From positions 1-37,701 of the forward strand of contig JACZQZ010000011.1 of NCBI GenBank assembly GCA_022545455.1: a DNA stretch of 37,701 nt, read 5' to 3'. The stretch comes from Pseudomonadota bacterium (GTDB lineage: Bacteria; Pseudomonadota; Alphaproteobacteria; Rhodospirillales; 2-02-FULL-58-16). Below, piece by piece: positions 10,108 through 22,829 of the stretch. The notes under the pieces are model-generated. The model made no database searches. It saw only the letters and a list, made by a program, of their open reading frames with translations, and had not been told where the DNA came from. The position numbers were made by a program, and so were the translations under genes. Within the stretch, counting starts at the first letter, position 1. Each line of letters starts with the position of its first letter.

Positions 10108-11552
10108 GCCGCTTTCCCCTGTGCCCCCATGGCCGCCGATTGTTTTTCCCTGATGTAGCCGTCGATCGCCGTCGCCGCCTCGCGGCCGTCGCGGATCGCC
10201 CACACCACGAGCGAGGCGCCGCGCACGATGTCGCCGGCCGCGAATACGCCGTCCACCCTGGTCATCATGGTGTCCCAGTCGATCTCCACCGTCCCCCAGT
10301 CGGTGACCGCCAGTTCCGGGCATTGAAGCAGCGCCGGCACGTCCTCGGGATCGAAGCCCAGGGCCTTGATGATGAGATCGGCCTCGGCGGTGAAATGATC
10401 GCCGACCGGCTCCGGCGTCTGCCGGCCGCTGGCGTCGGCGGCGCCGAGGCGCATGCGCCGGGCCCGGATGCCGTCGACCTGGCGGTCGCCGAGGAAGGCC
10501 TCGGGCGCGGCCAGCCACACGAACTCGACCCCTTCTTCCTCGGCGTGGACCACTTCGCGCATGGAGCCCGGCATGTTGGCGCGGTCGCGCCGGTACAGGC
10601 ACTTGACCGATTTGGCGCCCTGGCGCACGGCGGTGCGCACGCAGTCCATGGCCGTGTCGCCGCCGCCGATCACGACCACGTGCTTGCCGCGGGCGTCGAG
10701 GGCGCCGCTGTCGAATTCCGGGACCGCATCGCCCAGGCCCTTGCGGTTGCTGGCGATGAGGTACTTGAGCGCGCGGACAACGTTGCCAAGCCCGGCCCCG
10801 GGCACGGCGATGTCGCGTTCCGTATAGACGCCGGTGGCGATAAGGACGGCGTCGTGCCGGGCGCGCAACTCGGCCAGGGTGGCGTCGCGGCCGACCTCGA
10901 AGTCGGTGTGGTAGACGACGCCGCCGTCGGCCAGCAATTTGGTCCGGCGCTCCACCACCTCCTTTTCCAGCTTGAAATTGGGAATGCCATAGATCAGGAG
11001 GCCGCCCAGCCGGTCGTAGCGGTCATAGACGTGGACCTGGTAGCCCTTGCGCCGGAGCTCCTCGGCGGCGGCGAGGCCGGCGGGCCCGCCGCCGATGACG
11101 CCGACGGAGCCGTCCAGCTCGCGGCGCGGCTTGGGCGGCCTGACCCAGCCCCGTTCCCAGGCGGTGTCGGTGATGTATTTCTCCACCGCGCCGATGGTCA
11201 CCGTCCCGTGGCCTGCCTCCTCGATCACGCAATTGCCCTCGCACAGCCGGTCATGGGGACAGATGCGGCCGCAGATTTCCGGCATGTTGTTGGTCGCCGA
11301 GGAGGTTTCGTACGCCTCCTCCAGCCGGCCCTGGGCGGCGAGCATCAGCCAGTCGGGGATGTTGTTCTGCAGGGGGCAATGGACCTGGCAAAACGGTATG
11401 CCGCACTGGGAGCAGCGCGAGGACTGCTCGACGGCGCGCGCCGGCTCGAAGGGCTGGTAGATTTCCAGGAAGTCGCGGCGCCGTTCGGCGGGATCGCGCT
11501 TGGTCGGCGTCTGGCCCGTGAGGCCGACGAATTTCAGCATGCTCTGGGCCAT
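10104..11552 (-). CDS. gltD: Glutamate synthase small subunit
   Basis: CSQCGIPFCQVHCPLQNNIPDWL, GVIGGGPAGLAAAEELRRKG, VVIGGGDTAMDCVRTAVRQGA. 4-bp overlap with gltB; alternative start at 11567. Confidence 0.95.
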   Translation of the reverse strand: MAQSMLKFVGLTGQTPTKRDPAERRRDFLEIYQPFEPARAVEQSSRCSQCGIPFCQVHCPLQNNIPDWLMLAAQGRLEEAYETSSATNNMPEICGRICPHDRLCEGNCVIEEAGHGTVTIGAVEKYITDTAWERGWVRPPKPRRELDGSVGVIGGGPAGLAAAEELRRKGYQVHVYDRYDRLGGLLIYGIPNFKLEKEVVERRTKLLADGGVVYHTDFEVGRDATLAELRARHDAVLIATGVYTERDIAVPGAGLGNVVRALKYLIASNRKGLGDAVPEFDSGALDARGKHVVVIGGGDTAMDCVRTAVRQGAKSVKCLYRRDRANMPGSMREVVHAEEEGVEFVWLAAPEAFLGDRQVDGIRARRMRLGAADASGRQTPEPVGDHFTAEADLIIKALGFDPEDVPALLQCPELAVTDWGTVEIDWDTMMTRVDGVFAAGDIVRGASLVVWAIRDGREAATAIDGYIREKQSAAMGAQGKAA

Positions 11553-11809
11553 GAAAACGCTCTCCATTCGCCGGCGGCCGCCCCCTTGGGGCAGCCTGGG
11601 GTCCACCGGGCCATAGGAGAAAGGGAAGAAAATTAGGTCAGTTTTATTTACTTGTTTCCCCCCGCCTGGCAGGCGCGTATCCAATATAGGATATTCGGCG
11701 GGGTTCACAAACAAAATAAATGGATTATGGTTCCGCAATAAGACTAAATGGCGCTTGGGACCCGGCCCGGCGGATGGTATAAGGGCGCAACAGCTTGGGG
11801 TGAGGGGGC

Positions 11810-12616
11810 GTGTCGGTCCTACATATAGTGGTGCTTGCCCTGGTCCAGGGCCTCACCGAATTCCTTCCCATCAGTTCCTCCGGCCATCTGATTCTGGTGC
11901 CCGCGCTGACCGGCTGGCCGGACCAGGGGCTGATCATCGACGTCGCCGTCCACGTCGGCACCCTGGGGGCGGTGGCCGTCTATTTCTGGCGCGATCTGTG
12001 GACGATGGTGCTCGGACTCTTGCGCCTGGCGACGGGACGCGTGGACGCCGGGGCTCGGCTTGCCGGGTATCTGGTGATCGCCACGGTGCCGGTGATCATC
12101 GCCGGGTTCGCCGTCAACTATTATGCCGCGGACGCCCTGCGCAGCGTCACCGTGATCGCCTGGGCGACGCTCGTTTTCGGCATTGTGCTCTATGTGGCGG
12201 ACCGGACGGGCATGACCGTGCGCCATGTCGAGCATCTGGGTGTCGGCGACGCGGTCATCATCGGCTGCGCCCAGGCCCTCGCCCTCATTCCCGGCACCAG
12301 CCGCTCGGGCATCACCATGTCGGCGGCGCGGCTGCTCGGCATGGAGCGGTCCGAGGCGGCGCGCTTCTCCATGCTGCTCTCCATTCCCGCCATCCTCGGC
12401 GCCGGCACCCTGAAGGGCCTGGATCTTTACCGGCTGGGAGACGTGGAGCTTACCTCGGCCGCGGTCCTCGCCGCCGGGCTGGCCTTTGTCGCCGCGTGGG
12501 CCACCATCTTCGCCCTGATGGCCTGGCTCCGGCGCGCCACGTTCACGCCCTTCGTCGTCTACCGCGTGTTTCTCGGCGGCGCGCTGCTCGCCGTTGCCTA
12601 CGGTTGGATCGGCTGA
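11810..12616 (+). CDS. uppP: Undecaprenyl-diphosphatase
   Basis: GTG start; ALVQGLTEFLPISSSGHLIL and ALIPGTSRSGITMSAARLLGM are BacA/UppP signatures. Confidence 0.95.
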   Translation: MSVLHIVVLALVQGLTEFLPISSSGHLILVPALTGWPDQGLIIDVAVHVGTLGAVAVYFWRDLWTMVLGLLRLATGRVDAGARLAGYLVIATVPVIIAGFAVNYYAADALRSVTVIAWATLVFGIVLYVADRTGMTVRHVEHLGVGDAVIIGCAQALALIPGTSRSGITMSAARLLGMERSEAARFSMLLSIPAILGAGTLKGLDLYRLGDVELTSAAVLAAGLAFVAAWATIFALMAWLRRATFTPFVVYRVFLGGALLAVAYGWIG

Positions 12617-12630
12617 GCGGGGGCGGACGA

Positions 12631-12660
12631 ATACCCCTCGATACCCCTCAATACCCCTTC
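12631..12660. repeat. Three tandem 10-mers atacccctcg/a
   Basis: atacccctcg atacccctca ataccccttc, spanning the stop codon region of the minus-strand dehydrogenase. Confidence 0.7.
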
Positions 12661-13580
12661 TCGCGGTCGACGACGTCGAACGGCGGCCGGCCCGCTTCCA
12701 TGCGGCGGATGTTCTCGGCGACCGCTGCCGCCGCCGAGCCGACGACGGTCCAGCTCGCTATGTGCGGGGTGATCATGATCTTGGGGTGGGTCCAGAAAGG
12801 GTGGCCTTCGGGCAGGGGCTCTTCGCGGAACACATCGAGGGCGGCCCCGGCGAGGTGGCCCGAGTCCAGGGCCTCGATCAGGTCGTCCTCGGCCAGGTGG
12901 CCGCCGCGCGCGGAATTGACCACGAAGGCGCCTGCGGGCAGGGCGGCGAACATTTTTGTGTCGAGGATGCCCTCGGTATCGGGCGTCAGCGGCAGAAGGC
13001 AGACCAGGATTCGGGTGCGCCTCAGGAACGGGTCCAAACCATCGGCGCCGTGGAAGCATTCCACGCCTTCGGTGCGTTTTGCCGTGCGGCTCCACCCGGC
13101 GACGGGAAAGCCCAGACCGGCCAGCTTTTGCGCCGCGTCGCCGCCGAGCACGCCGAGGCCGAGGATGCCGACGGTGCATTTTCCCTTGTCGGGGGGCGGC
13201 AGCGGCCGCCAGCGGCCCTGGCGCTGGAGCGCCTCGTAGCGGTGCATGTCCTTGAAAAAATGCAGCACCCGGTGCAGCACGAAGTCGCTCATGCCCTCCG
13301 TCAGCGAGCGGTCGACCAGCCGGATGAGGGGCACGTCCGGGGGCAGGCTGGGGTCGGTGAGCACGTGGTCGACGCCGGCGCCCAGGTTGATGACCGCCTT
13401 GAGGTTCCTATACCGGCCGAGCCCGCCCGGTTGGTGGCGCCAGACCAGGGCGTACAGAATATCGGCGGGATCGCCGCCTTCGTCGGGCCAGACGCGGAAC
13501 GCCATGTCGGGCAGGAGCTTCTCGAACTCGACCCGCCAGTGGTCCGGCTTTTCCTCCAGGCTGGAAAACAGGATGGCCAT
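12648..13580 (-). CDS. ghrA: Glyoxylate/hydroxypyruvate reductase A-like D-isomer 2-hydroxyacid dehydrogenase
   Basis: VGILGLGVLGGDAAQKLAGLGFPVAGWSRT Rossmann motif; NSARGGHLAEDDLIEALDSGHLAGAALDVFREEPLP. Confidence 0.88.
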   Translation of the reverse strand: MAILFSSLEEKPDHWRVEFEKLLPDMAFRVWPDEGGDPADILYALVWRHQPGGLGRYRNLKAVINLGAGVDHVLTDPSLPPDVPLIRLVDRSLTEGMSDFVLHRVLHFFKDMHRYEALQRQGRWRPLPPPDKGKCTVGILGLGVLGGDAAQKLAGLGFPVAGWSRTAKRTEGVECFHGADGLDPFLRRTRILVCLLPLTPDTEGILDTKMFAALPAGAFVVNSARGGHLAEDDLIEALDSGHLAGAALDVFREEPLPEGHPFWTHPKIMITPHIASWTVVGSAAAAVAENIRRMEAGRPPFDVVDREKGY

Positions 13581-13585
13581 GGGCT

Positions 13586-15216
<1,631 letters not shown>

Positions 15217-15217
<1 letters not shown>

Positions 15218-16326
15218 CAGCTTCCCGCCGAACCCGCCGCCGCGGGGGCGGGCGCCCGGTCGCTCTCTTGCGGCTCTTCGGCGAAGACCTTTCTCGGGTC
15301 CAGGGCGTCGCGCACCGCCTCGCCGACGAAGATCAGCAGGCTGAGCATGATCGCCAGGACGAAGAAGGCGGTCAGGCCCAGCCACGGCGCATGCAGGTTG
15401 GCCTTGCCCTGGTTCAAAAGCTCGCCCAGGGACGCCGAGCCCGGAGGCAGGCCGAAGCCGAGGAAGTCGAGGGACGTGAGGGCGACGATGGCGCCGCTGA
15501 GGATGAAGGGCAGGAAGGTGAGCGCCGCGACCATGGCGTTGGGCAGGATGTGCTTGAACATGATCATGGCGTTGCCGACGCCCAGCGCGCGCGCGGCACG
15601 CACGTAATCCAGGTTGCGCGCGCGCAGGAATTCCGCCCGCACGACGCCGACCAGGCTCATCCAGTGAAACAGCAACAACAGCCCCAGCAGCAACCAGAAA
15701 TTGGGCTCGATGATGCTGGCCAGGATGATCAGCAGGAAGAGCTGGGGCAGGCCCGACCAGATCTCGATAAAGCGCTGGAAGATGAGGTCCGTCAGCCCGC
15801 CGAAGTAGCCCTGCACGGCGCCGGCGGAGATGCCGACGATGGAACTGAAAAGGGTCAGGATGAGGCCGAACAGCACGGAAATACGGAAGCCGTAAATCAG
15901 GCGCGCCACCACGTCGCGGCCCTGGTCGTCCGTGCCCAGCCAGTTCTCGGCGCTGGGCGGCGCCGGCGCCGGCACCGGCAGGTCGTAGTTGATGGTGTCG
16001 TAGGAGTAGCGGACCAGCGGCCAGATCATCCACCCCTTGGCCTCGATCTTCTCGGCGATGAAGGGATCGCGGAAATCGGTCGTCGTCGGGAAATCGCCGC
16101 CGAACGTGGTCTCCGGGTAATCGACGAAGACGGGCCAGTACATGGCGCCGTCGAAATTGACCGCGAGAGGCCTGTCGTTGGCGATGAACTCGGCGAACAG
16201 GGTGACCACGAACAGGACGAGAAAGATCCACAACGAGACGAACCCGCGCGTATTCGCCCGGAAGTTGCGCAACCGCCGCCGGTTCAGGGGCGAGATGCGG
16301 AGGCCGAGGAAGCGGTCCGGGTCCAT
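15217..16326 (-). CDS. yejE: Peptide ABC transporter permease (YejE-type)
   Basis: NRRRLRNFRANTRGFVSLWIFLVLFVVTLFAEFIANDRPL; LGTDDQGRDVVARLIYGFRISVLFG; adjacent to yejF and yejB. Confidence 0.92.
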
Positions 16327-16329
16327 CGC

Positions 16330-17457
16330 CTAGACCTCCCGTGCCTCGAAGTCGATGCGCGGGTCGACCACGTGGTACATGATGTCGCCCACCAACTGCA
16401 GGCTGAGCCCCAGCAGGGTGAAGAAGTACAGGGTCCCGAACATGACCGGATAATCGCGGTTGATCACCGCCTCGAAACCCAGAAGGCCGAGCCCGTCGAG
16501 GGAAAAGATGATCTCCACCAGCAGCGCCCCGGTGAACAGGACGCCGATGAAGGCGCTGGGGAAGCCGGCGATGACGATCAGCATGGCGTTGCGGAACACG
16601 TGGCCGTACAGCACCTGGTTTTCGGTCAGCCCCTTGGAGCGCGCCGTGGTCACGTACTGCATGTTGATCTGGTCGAGGAACGAGTTCTTGGTCAGCATGG
16701 TCAGGGTGGCGAAGGCGCCGATCACCAGGGCGAAAATGGGCAGGGTGATGTGCCACAAATAATCGCCGACGCACCGGTAGTCGACGGCGCACTCGAACCA
16801 TCTGAGGTGCTCCCAACCGGACGATTGGAGGCCGCGGAGCGGGAACCAGTCGAAGTAGCTGCCGCCGGCGAACAGGACCACCAGCAGGATGGCGAACAGG
16901 AACCCCGGGATGGCGTAGCCGACGACGATCAGGCCGCTGGTCCAGACGTCGAAGCGCGACCCGTCGCGCACCGCCTTGGCGACGCCTAAGGGAATGGAGA
17001 TCAGGTAGACGAGAAGCGTCGTCCACAGGCCGAGGCTGATCGATACCGGCATCTTCTCCAGGACCAGGTCCACCACCTTGCGGTCGCGGAAATAGCTGTC
17101 CCCGAAATCGAACACCAGGTAGTTCTTCAACATGTGGAAGAAGCGTTCGTGGGCCGGCTTGTCGAAGCCGTAGAGCTTTTCGATCTCCTTGATCAGCTCG
17201 GGGTCCAGCCCGCGTGAGCCGCGGTACTTCTCGGCGAATCCGCCGCCGGTGTCCCCGATCCGCCGCCGCTCGATCACCTCGCCGCTGGTGGCGCCGGAAA
17301 TCCTCGCCGTGGCCTGCACGGCCGTGCCCTTGATCTGGGCGATCAACTGCTCCACCGGGCCGCCCGGCGCCGCCTGCACGATGATGAAATTGACCACGAT
17401 GATCCCGAACAGGGTCGGGATGACCAGCAACAGGCGGCGGATGATATAGGCGAACAT
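16330..17457 (-). CDS. yejB: Peptide ABC transporter permease (YejB-type)
   Basis: [37 protein letters not shown]; ends [21 protein letters not shown]. Confidence 0.92.
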   Translation of the reverse strand: MFAYIIRRLLLVIPTLFGIIVVNFIIVQAAPGGPVEQLIAQIKGTAVQATARISGATSGEVIERRRIGDTGGGFAEKYRGSRGLDPELIKEIEKLYGFDKPAHERFFHMLKNYLVFDFGDSYFRDRKVVDLVLEKMPVSISLGLWTTLLVYLISIPLGVAKAVRDGSRFDVWTSGLIVVGYAIPGFLFAILLVVLFAGGSYFDWFPLRGLQSSGWEHLRWFECAVDYRCVGDYLWHITLPIFALVIGAFATLTMLTKNSFLDQINMQYVTTARSKGLTENQVLYGHVFRNAMLIVIAGFPSAFIGVLFTGALLVEIIFSLDGLGLLGFEAVINRDYPVMFGTLYFFTLLGLSLQLVGDIMYHVVDPRIDFEAREV

Positions 17458-17489
17458 GGAATAAGGCTGCCCCGTTCCGCTCGGGCCGG

Positions 17490-19325
17490 CTAGAGGTTTT
17501 TCCGCCGTTCCACAAGGGCCACGATTTTGCCGGAGTCGATCCACCAGGTATCGAAACCGAGGTTGTACTTGGGCGTGATCGCGGGGCGGCCGAACTTGTC
17601 CCAGTAGGCGACCCGGAAACTCTGGATGTGCCAGTGGGGAATGACGTAATGGCCCCACAGCAGCACCCTGTCCAGCGCCCGGGTGCGGGCGGTCAGGCTC
17701 TCGCGGTCGGGCGCCGCGATCACCAGGTCGATGAGCGTGTCGATGGCGTCGCTGCGGATGCCGATGGTGTTGCGGCTGCCCGGCCTGTCGGCGGCTTCGC
17801 TGCCCCACAGATCCCGTTGTTCGTTGCCCGGCGACAGGGACTGGCCGAAGACATCGACGATCATGTCGAAATCGAAGTCTTCGGTGCGTTTCTGGTACTG
17901 GGCGGTGTCCACGGTGCGCACCCGGGCGTCTATCCCCAGGCGCTTCAGGTTGCGCCTGAAGGGCAGCGCGATGCGCTCCCAGGTGGGCTGGTTGAGCAGG
18001 ATCTCGAAGGTGAACGGGGCGCCGGTCTCGGCGTTGACGAGCCGGCCCTCCTCGATCACCCAGCCGGCGTCCTTGAGCAGCCTCAGCGCCTTGCGCAAAT
18101 TACCCCGGATGTTGCCCGAGCCGTCCGCGGCCGGGGGCTCATAGCCCTTGGTGAAGACCTCGTCGGGGATCTTGCCGCGCAGGGGCTCGAGGAATTCCAG
18201 CTCGTCGGGTCCCGGCAGGCCCGTCGACGCCAGCTCGGAATTGGAGAAGTAGCTTTTCGTGCGCGTGTACTGGCCGAAGAAGAGGTTCTTGTTGGTCCAT
18301 TCGAAGTCGAAGGCATGGGCCAGGGCCCGGCGCACCCGCGCGTCCTTGAACAACGGCTTGCGGGTATTGAAAACAAAGGCCTGCATGCCCGTCGGGCGCT
18401 GGTGGCGGATTTCCTCCTTCTTGATCAAGCCGTTCCGGACGGCGGGCGAATCGTACGCCGTGGCCCAGTTCTTGGAGACGTTTTCCTGGCGGAAGTCGTA
18501 TTCGCCGCCCTTGAAGGCCTCCAGGGCCACCGTCGTGTCCCGGTAATAGTCGTAGCGGATGATGTCGAAGTTGTGCCGGCCCTTGTTCACCGGCAGGTCC
18601 GCCGCCCAGTAGTCCTTGACCCGCTCATAGGTGATCGAGCGGCCGGGCTCGAAGGCCTTGATCCGGTAGGGACCGCTTCCCAGGGGCGGCTCTAAGATGG
18701 TCTTGTCGAACTGGCGCCCTTCCCAGAAGTGCCTGGGCAGCACGGGCATCTGGCCGACGATCAACGGCAGCTCGCGGTTCTCGCCGCCCGAGAAGGTGAA
18801 CCTGACCGTGCGCGGCCCGGTCTTCTCGGCCTTCTTCACGTCGGCGAAGTAGAACCGGAAGAAGGGCTGCCCCTTGGTCTTCAATATCTCCAGGCTGAAG
18901 ATCACGTCCTCGGGGGTCACCGGCTTGCCGTCGTGCCAGCGCGCCTCCTTGCGCAACGTGAACGCCACCCAGGAGCGGTCCTCGGGCATCTCGATGGATT
19001 CCGCAATTTGGCCGTATTCGGTGAAGGCCTCGTCATCGGAGTTGGTCAGCAACGTCTCGAACAGCCCGCCCAGTCCCGCCGCCGCCACGCCCTTCAGGAT
19101 ATAGGGGTTGAGGTTGTCGAAGGTGCCGATGGCCACAAGCTTGACCTCGCCGCCCTTCGGCGCGTCCGGGTTGACGTAGTCGAAGTTCTTGAAACCGGGC
19201 CCGTATTTGGGCTCGCCGTGCATGGCGATGGCGTGGCGCGGCTTGGTAGGCTCGGCGCCGGCGCCGTGGAGCCCGATGGCGGCCAGGGCCGCGATGCCGG
19301 CCAGGGCGGCGGTGATCGCTCGCAT
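17490..19325 (-). CDS. yejA: Peptide ABC transporter periplasmic substrate-binding protein (YejA-type)
   Basis: Signal peptide [57 protein letters not shown]; family 5 SBP; first gene of the yejABEF-order cluster. Confidence 0.92.
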   Translation of the reverse strand: MRAITAALAGIAALAAIGLHGAGAEPTKPRHAIAMHGEPKYGPGFKNFDYVNPDAPKGGEVKLVAIGTFDNLNPYILKGVAAAGLGGLFETLLTNSDDEAFTEYGQIAESIEMPEDRSWVAFTLRKEARWHDGKPVTPEDVIFSLEILKTKGQPFFRFYFADVKKAEKTGPRTVRFTFSGGENRELPLIVGQMPVLPRHFWEGRQFDKTILEPPLGSGPYRIKAFEPGRSITYERVKDYWAADLPVNKGRHNFDIIRYDYYRDTTVALEAFKGGEYDFRQENVSKNWATAYDSPAVRNGLIKKEEIRHQRPTGMQAFVFNTRKPLFKDARVRRALAHAFDFEWTNKNLFFGQYTRTKSYFSNSELASTGLPGPDELEFLEPLRGKIPDEVFTKGYEPPAADGSGNIRGNLRKALRLLKDAGWVIEEGRLVNAETGAPFTFEILLNQPTWERIALPFRRNLKRLGIDARVRTVDTAQYQKRTEDFDFDMIVDVFGQSLSPGNEQRDLWGSEAADRPGSRNTIGIRSDAIDTLIDLVIAAPDRESLTARTRALDRVLLWGHYVIPHWHIQSFRVAYWDKFGRPAITPKYNLGFDTWWIDSGKIVALVERRKNL

Positions 19326-19429
19326 GAGCCCTCCACTCGTTCGCGTGTTTGCGTCGCCCGGGGATATTGGCGGCACACCCCTTCGGGTTCAAGGACCGTG
19401 TCGACCCCTCGCCGGGTTGTGATCGACGC

Positions 19430-20224
19430 TCAGCCGGCCAGGACCTCCAGCGCCGCGCCATGGATGCGGGCGTCCCCGGCGGCCAGGACCCGGCTGCCGG
19501 AACCGAGGGTGAGGGGTTCCCCGCTCCAGTCGGTGATGACGCCCCCGGCGCCGGTGACGATGGGCGCCAGGGCGAGGAAGTCATAGGGCTGCATGGTCGC
19601 TTCCGCGACCAGGTCGACGTGGCCGCTGGCGAGCAGGCCGTAGGCGTAGCACTCGGCGCCGTAGACCGCGCGCCGGACCCGGGCGCGCAGGCGCTCGAAG
19701 GCGTCGAAGTCGCCGCCCGGGAACATCTGCGGCGAGGTGGCGTACAGCCACGCCTGGCCCAGCTCGGCGCACCCACGCACCCGCGCCGGGGCGCCGTTGA
19801 AGGTGGTCGGCCGCCCCTCGATTCCAATCCAGCGTTCGTTCAGGGCCGGCGCGTCCATGACGCCGAGGACCGGCACGCCCAGCCGGGTCAGCGCGATCAG
19901 GGTGCCGAACAGGGGCTTGCCGGTGACGAAGGACTGGGTGCCGTCGATGGGGTCGAGCACCCACACGTATTCGGCGTCGATGCGCACCTTGCCCAGCTCC
20001 TCGCCATAGATGCCGTGCTCGGGGAAGGCGGCCCCGAGGATGTCCCGCATGGCCGCCTCGGCCTCCCGGTCGGCGCCGGTGACCGGGCTCAGGTCCGTCT
20101 TGTCGTCGACGGCGAGGTCCCGGCGGAAATATTTCATGGCGATACGGGCCGCGGTGTCGGCCAGGCGTCCGGCCACGTCGGCGAAGGCGAATGCGCCGGC
20201 CCCCGGCGTTGCCGAGCCCGTCAT
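19430..20224 (-). CDS. hisN: Inositol monophosphatase family protein, histidinol-phosphatase-like
   Basis: DLSPVTGADREAEAAMRDIL, YGEELG, WVLDPIDGTQSFVTGKPLFGTLIAL; overlaps upstream cytochrome gene by 4 bp. Confidence 0.85.
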   Translation of the reverse strand: MTGSATPGAGAFAFADVAGRLADTAARIAMKYFRRDLAVDDKTDLSPVTGADREAEAAMRDILGAAFPEHGIYGEELGKVRIDAEYVWVLDPIDGTQSFVTGKPLFGTLIALTRLGVPVLGVMDAPALNERWIGIEGRPTTFNGAPARVRGCAELGQAWLYATSPQMFPGGDFDAFERLRARVRRAVYGAECYAYGLLASGHVDLVAEATMQPYDFLALAPIVTGAGGVITDWSGEPLTLGSGSRVLAAGDARIHGAALEVLAG

Positions 20225-20781
20225 GGAAGGGGCTTGGGCGAGTCGCTGAGCGACCGCAGGTAGGCGATAAGGGCGGCCCGGTCGGCGGCCTTCCTGACGC
20301 CGGCGAACGTCATCTTGGTGCCCGGCGCGAAGGCCTTGGGCTTGGCCAGGAAGGCGTCCAGGTCGGCGAAGGTCCACGCCCCGCCGAGGCCCGCCAGGAC
20401 GCCCGAGAACCTGTAGCCCTGGGCGCCGGCCTTGGCGCGCCCCACCACGTCCCACAGATTGGGGCCCACCTTGTGGGCGCCGCCCTTGTCCGCGGTGTGG
20501 CAGGCCTTGCACTTCTTGAACACCTTCTTGCCGTCGCCGGCATCGGCCGAGGCGAGAAGGGCCGCTACCGTCCCCTCCCCCGATTGGCCGCCGGTTGCGC
20601 CGGCCGGCGCGGACGGGGCCGGCGTCGACGGGGCCGGGCTCGTCTTGACGAGCTTGAGGGCCGCCGGCACTTCCGGTTCATGGGCGGGTATCAATAAATC
20701 GCCGACGATGATGCTGCCCCACAGCACCCATACCACTATCAGCAGGGAAGCGCCGAGTTTGTGGCGGAACGAAAATTTCAT
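20221..20781 (-). CDS. Membrane-anchored/exported class I cytochrome c
   Basis: Single N-terminal TM segment; heme motif CKACH; downstream Met ligand region GTKMTFAGV. Confidence 0.9.
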   Translation of the reverse strand: MKFSFRHKLGASLLIVVWVLWGSIIVGDLLIPAHEPEVPAALKLVKTSPAPSTPAPSAPAGATGGQSGEGTVAALLASADAGDGKKVFKKCKACHTADKGGAHKVGPNLWDVVGRAKAGAQGYRFSGVLAGLGGAWTFADLDAFLAKPKAFAPGTKMTFAGVRKAADRAALIAYLRSLSDSPKPLP

Positions 20782-21001
20782 GAAGCGATACCCGTTCACT
20801 CCCCGCATCGGGCCGGGGCGCCCGTTTGCCGTGGGGGACGGTGCGGCACCGGGTGTCCCCGCCGGGACGGATTTTGCCTCAACGTCCCGGCCCGTTCAAT
20901 CGCTCAAGTGTGAAACCTGTTTTCCGTGGACCCGGCGGCGGTATATGGTGCGCCGGCGCGCCCCGCGCCGACACTCAGGAGGCGTCGAACGACACCGATC
21001 C

Positions 21002-21751
21002 ATGAGCGTGCCCGGCAATCCCATCGTCATCATTCCCGCCCGCATGGCGTCGACCCGCCTGCCGGGCAAGCCCCTCGCCGACATTTGCGGCACGCCGATG
21101 ATCGTCCACGTCTGGCGCCGCGCCGTGGAGGCCGACGTGGGGCCGGTGGTGGTCGCCTGCGCCGAGGCCGGGATCGCCGAGGCCGTGGGTGCCGCCGGCG
21201 GGCGCGCCGTGCTCACCCGGGCCGACCACACATCGGGCTCGGACCGGGTGTTCGAGGCGCTCGGGGCCGTCGACCCGGACGGGCGCCACGACGCCGTGGT
21301 CAACATCCAGGGGGATTTGCCGACCATCACGCGCTCCGCCATTCTTGCCGCCATCGGCGCCCTGGAAGAGGACGCCGTCGACATCGCCACCCTGGCCTCG
21401 GTCATCCGCGATGCGGGCGAGCGCGGCGACCCTAACGTGGTCAAGGCGGTCCTCTCGCTGAAGCCCGGCGCCACGGTCGGGCGCGCGTTGTATTTCAGCC
21501 GCGCAACCGTGCCCTCCGGCGAGGGAGAGCTTTACCATCACATCGGGCTTTACGTCTTCCGCCGCCCGGCCCTGGCCCGCTTCGTCGGCCTCGCGGCCGG
21601 GGTGCTTGAGAAGCGCGAGGGGCTCGAGCAGCTGCGCGCCCTGGAGCACGGCCTGCGCATCGACGCCGCCCTCGTTGACACGGTTCCCCTCGGTGTCGAT
21701 ACTCCCGCCGACCTCGAGCGCGCCCGCGCGATGCTGGCGCCGGGCGAGTAA
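21002..21751 (+). CDS. kdsB: 3-deoxy-manno-octulosonate cytidylyltransferase
   Basis: [55 protein letters not shown]. Confidence 0.95.
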   Translation: MSVPGNPIVIIPARMASTRLPGKPLADICGTPMIVHVWRRAVEADVGPVVVACAEAGIAEAVGAAGGRAVLTRADHTSGSDRVFEALGAVDPDGRHDAVVNIQGDLPTITRSAILAAIGALEEDAVDIATLASVIRDAGERGDPNVVKAVLSLKPGATVGRALYFSRATVPSGEGELYHHIGLYVFRRPALARFVGLAAGVLEKREGLEQLRALEHGLRIDAALVDTVPLGVDTPADLERARAMLAPGE

Positions 21752-21766
21752 ATACCGGCGATACCC

Positions 21767-22630
21767 ATGTCCGATCCCGACAAGACCATCGCCTTCCAGG
21801 GCAGCCCCGGCGCGTACTCGGACCTGGCCTGCCGCAGCGTGCGGCCCGAGATGACGACCCTTCCCTGCCGCGACTTCGAGGGCACCTTTGCCGCCGTGCA
21901 CGAGGGCAAGGCGGCGCTGGCGGTGATTCCCATCGACAATTCCCTGGCCGGGCGGGTCGCCGACATCCACCACCTGCTCCCCGATTCGGGCCTGCACATC
22001 ATCGCCGAGCACTTCCAGCGGGTCGACCACCACCTGTTGGCGCTTGAAGGGGCCACGGTGGAGGACCTTACCCACGTGCACAGTCACGTCCATGCCCTCG
22101 GCCAGTGCCGCGCCCTGATCCGCGAGCTGGGGCTGGAGCCGGTGGTGCACGCCGACACCGCCGGGGCGGCGGCCGGGGTCGCCGCCGGGGGCGACAAGAC
22201 CCAGGCCGCCATCGCCTCGCAGCTGGCCGGCGACATCGACGGCCTGGTCTCGCTGCGCGCCAACATCGAGGACGCCGAGCACAACACGACCCGGTTCCTG
22301 ATCATGGCCCGCGAGCCCGTCGTCCCCCATCCCAAGGCGGGGCGCCTGATCACCAGCCTGGTGTTCAGGGTGCGCAACGTGCCGGCGGCGCTGTACAAGG
22401 CGCTCGGCGGTTTCGCCACCAACGGCGTCAACCTGACCAAGCTGGAAAGCTACCTGGTGGGGGGGAATTTCATCGCCGCCCAGTTCTATGCCGACGTCCA
22501 GGGCCACCCCGAGGACCGCAACGTGGCGCTGGCGCTGGAGGACTTGGCGTTCTTCTCCCACGAGGTGAAGATCCTCGGCGTCTATCCGGCCCATCCCTAC
22601 CGCCTGCACGGCGACGCCGCCGAGAAATAG
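21767..22630 (+). CDS. pheA: Prephenate dehydratase with C-terminal ACT domain
   Basis: TIAFQGSPGAYSDLACR; ALAVIPIDNSLAGRV; NTTRFLIM; ACT region GVNLTKLESYLVGGNFIAAQFYADVQGH. Confidence 0.95.
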   Translation: MSDPDKTIAFQGSPGAYSDLACRSVRPEMTTLPCRDFEGTFAAVHEGKAALAVIPIDNSLAGRVADIHHLLPDSGLHIIAEHFQRVDHHLLALEGATVEDLTHVHSHVHALGQCRALIRELGLEPVVHADTAGAAAGVAAGGDKTQAAIASQLAGDIDGLVSLRANIEDAEHNTTRFLIMAREPVVPHPKAGRLITSLVFRVRNVPAALYKALGGFATNGVNLTKLESYLVGGNFIAAQFYADVQGHPEDRNVALALEDLAFFSHEVKILGVYPAHPYRLHGDAAEK

Positions 22631-22651
22631 GCGCCGGGCCGGCCGGGCATA

Positions 22652-22797
22652 CAAGAGGCGCGGAGGCGCGGCGGGACGCAGCGCCGACAGGGATCGCATA
22701 CAAAGAGGCGCGAAGGCGCGGCGGGACGCGGCGCCGACAGGGATCGCATAAAAGAGGCGCGGCGGCGCGGAGGCGCGGCGGCACGCAGAGCCGACGA
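22652..22797. repeat. Second array of the gaggcgcgg...gcgccgacagggatcgcata repeat family (~49 bp units)
   Basis: Two full units plus a degenerate third, same core as 2443-2590, directly after the pheA stop. Confidence 0.85.
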
Positions 22798-22829
22798 AGT
22801 ATCCCGATTTCGCGGTATCCCGGGCGGCC

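Noticed and set aside
6301-10158. 1285-aa plus-strand ORF opposite gltB
   Set aside because: Antisense to a clearly conserved gltB; composition (HQ/GVDLxx-rich) is typical of a GC-rich shadow frame.
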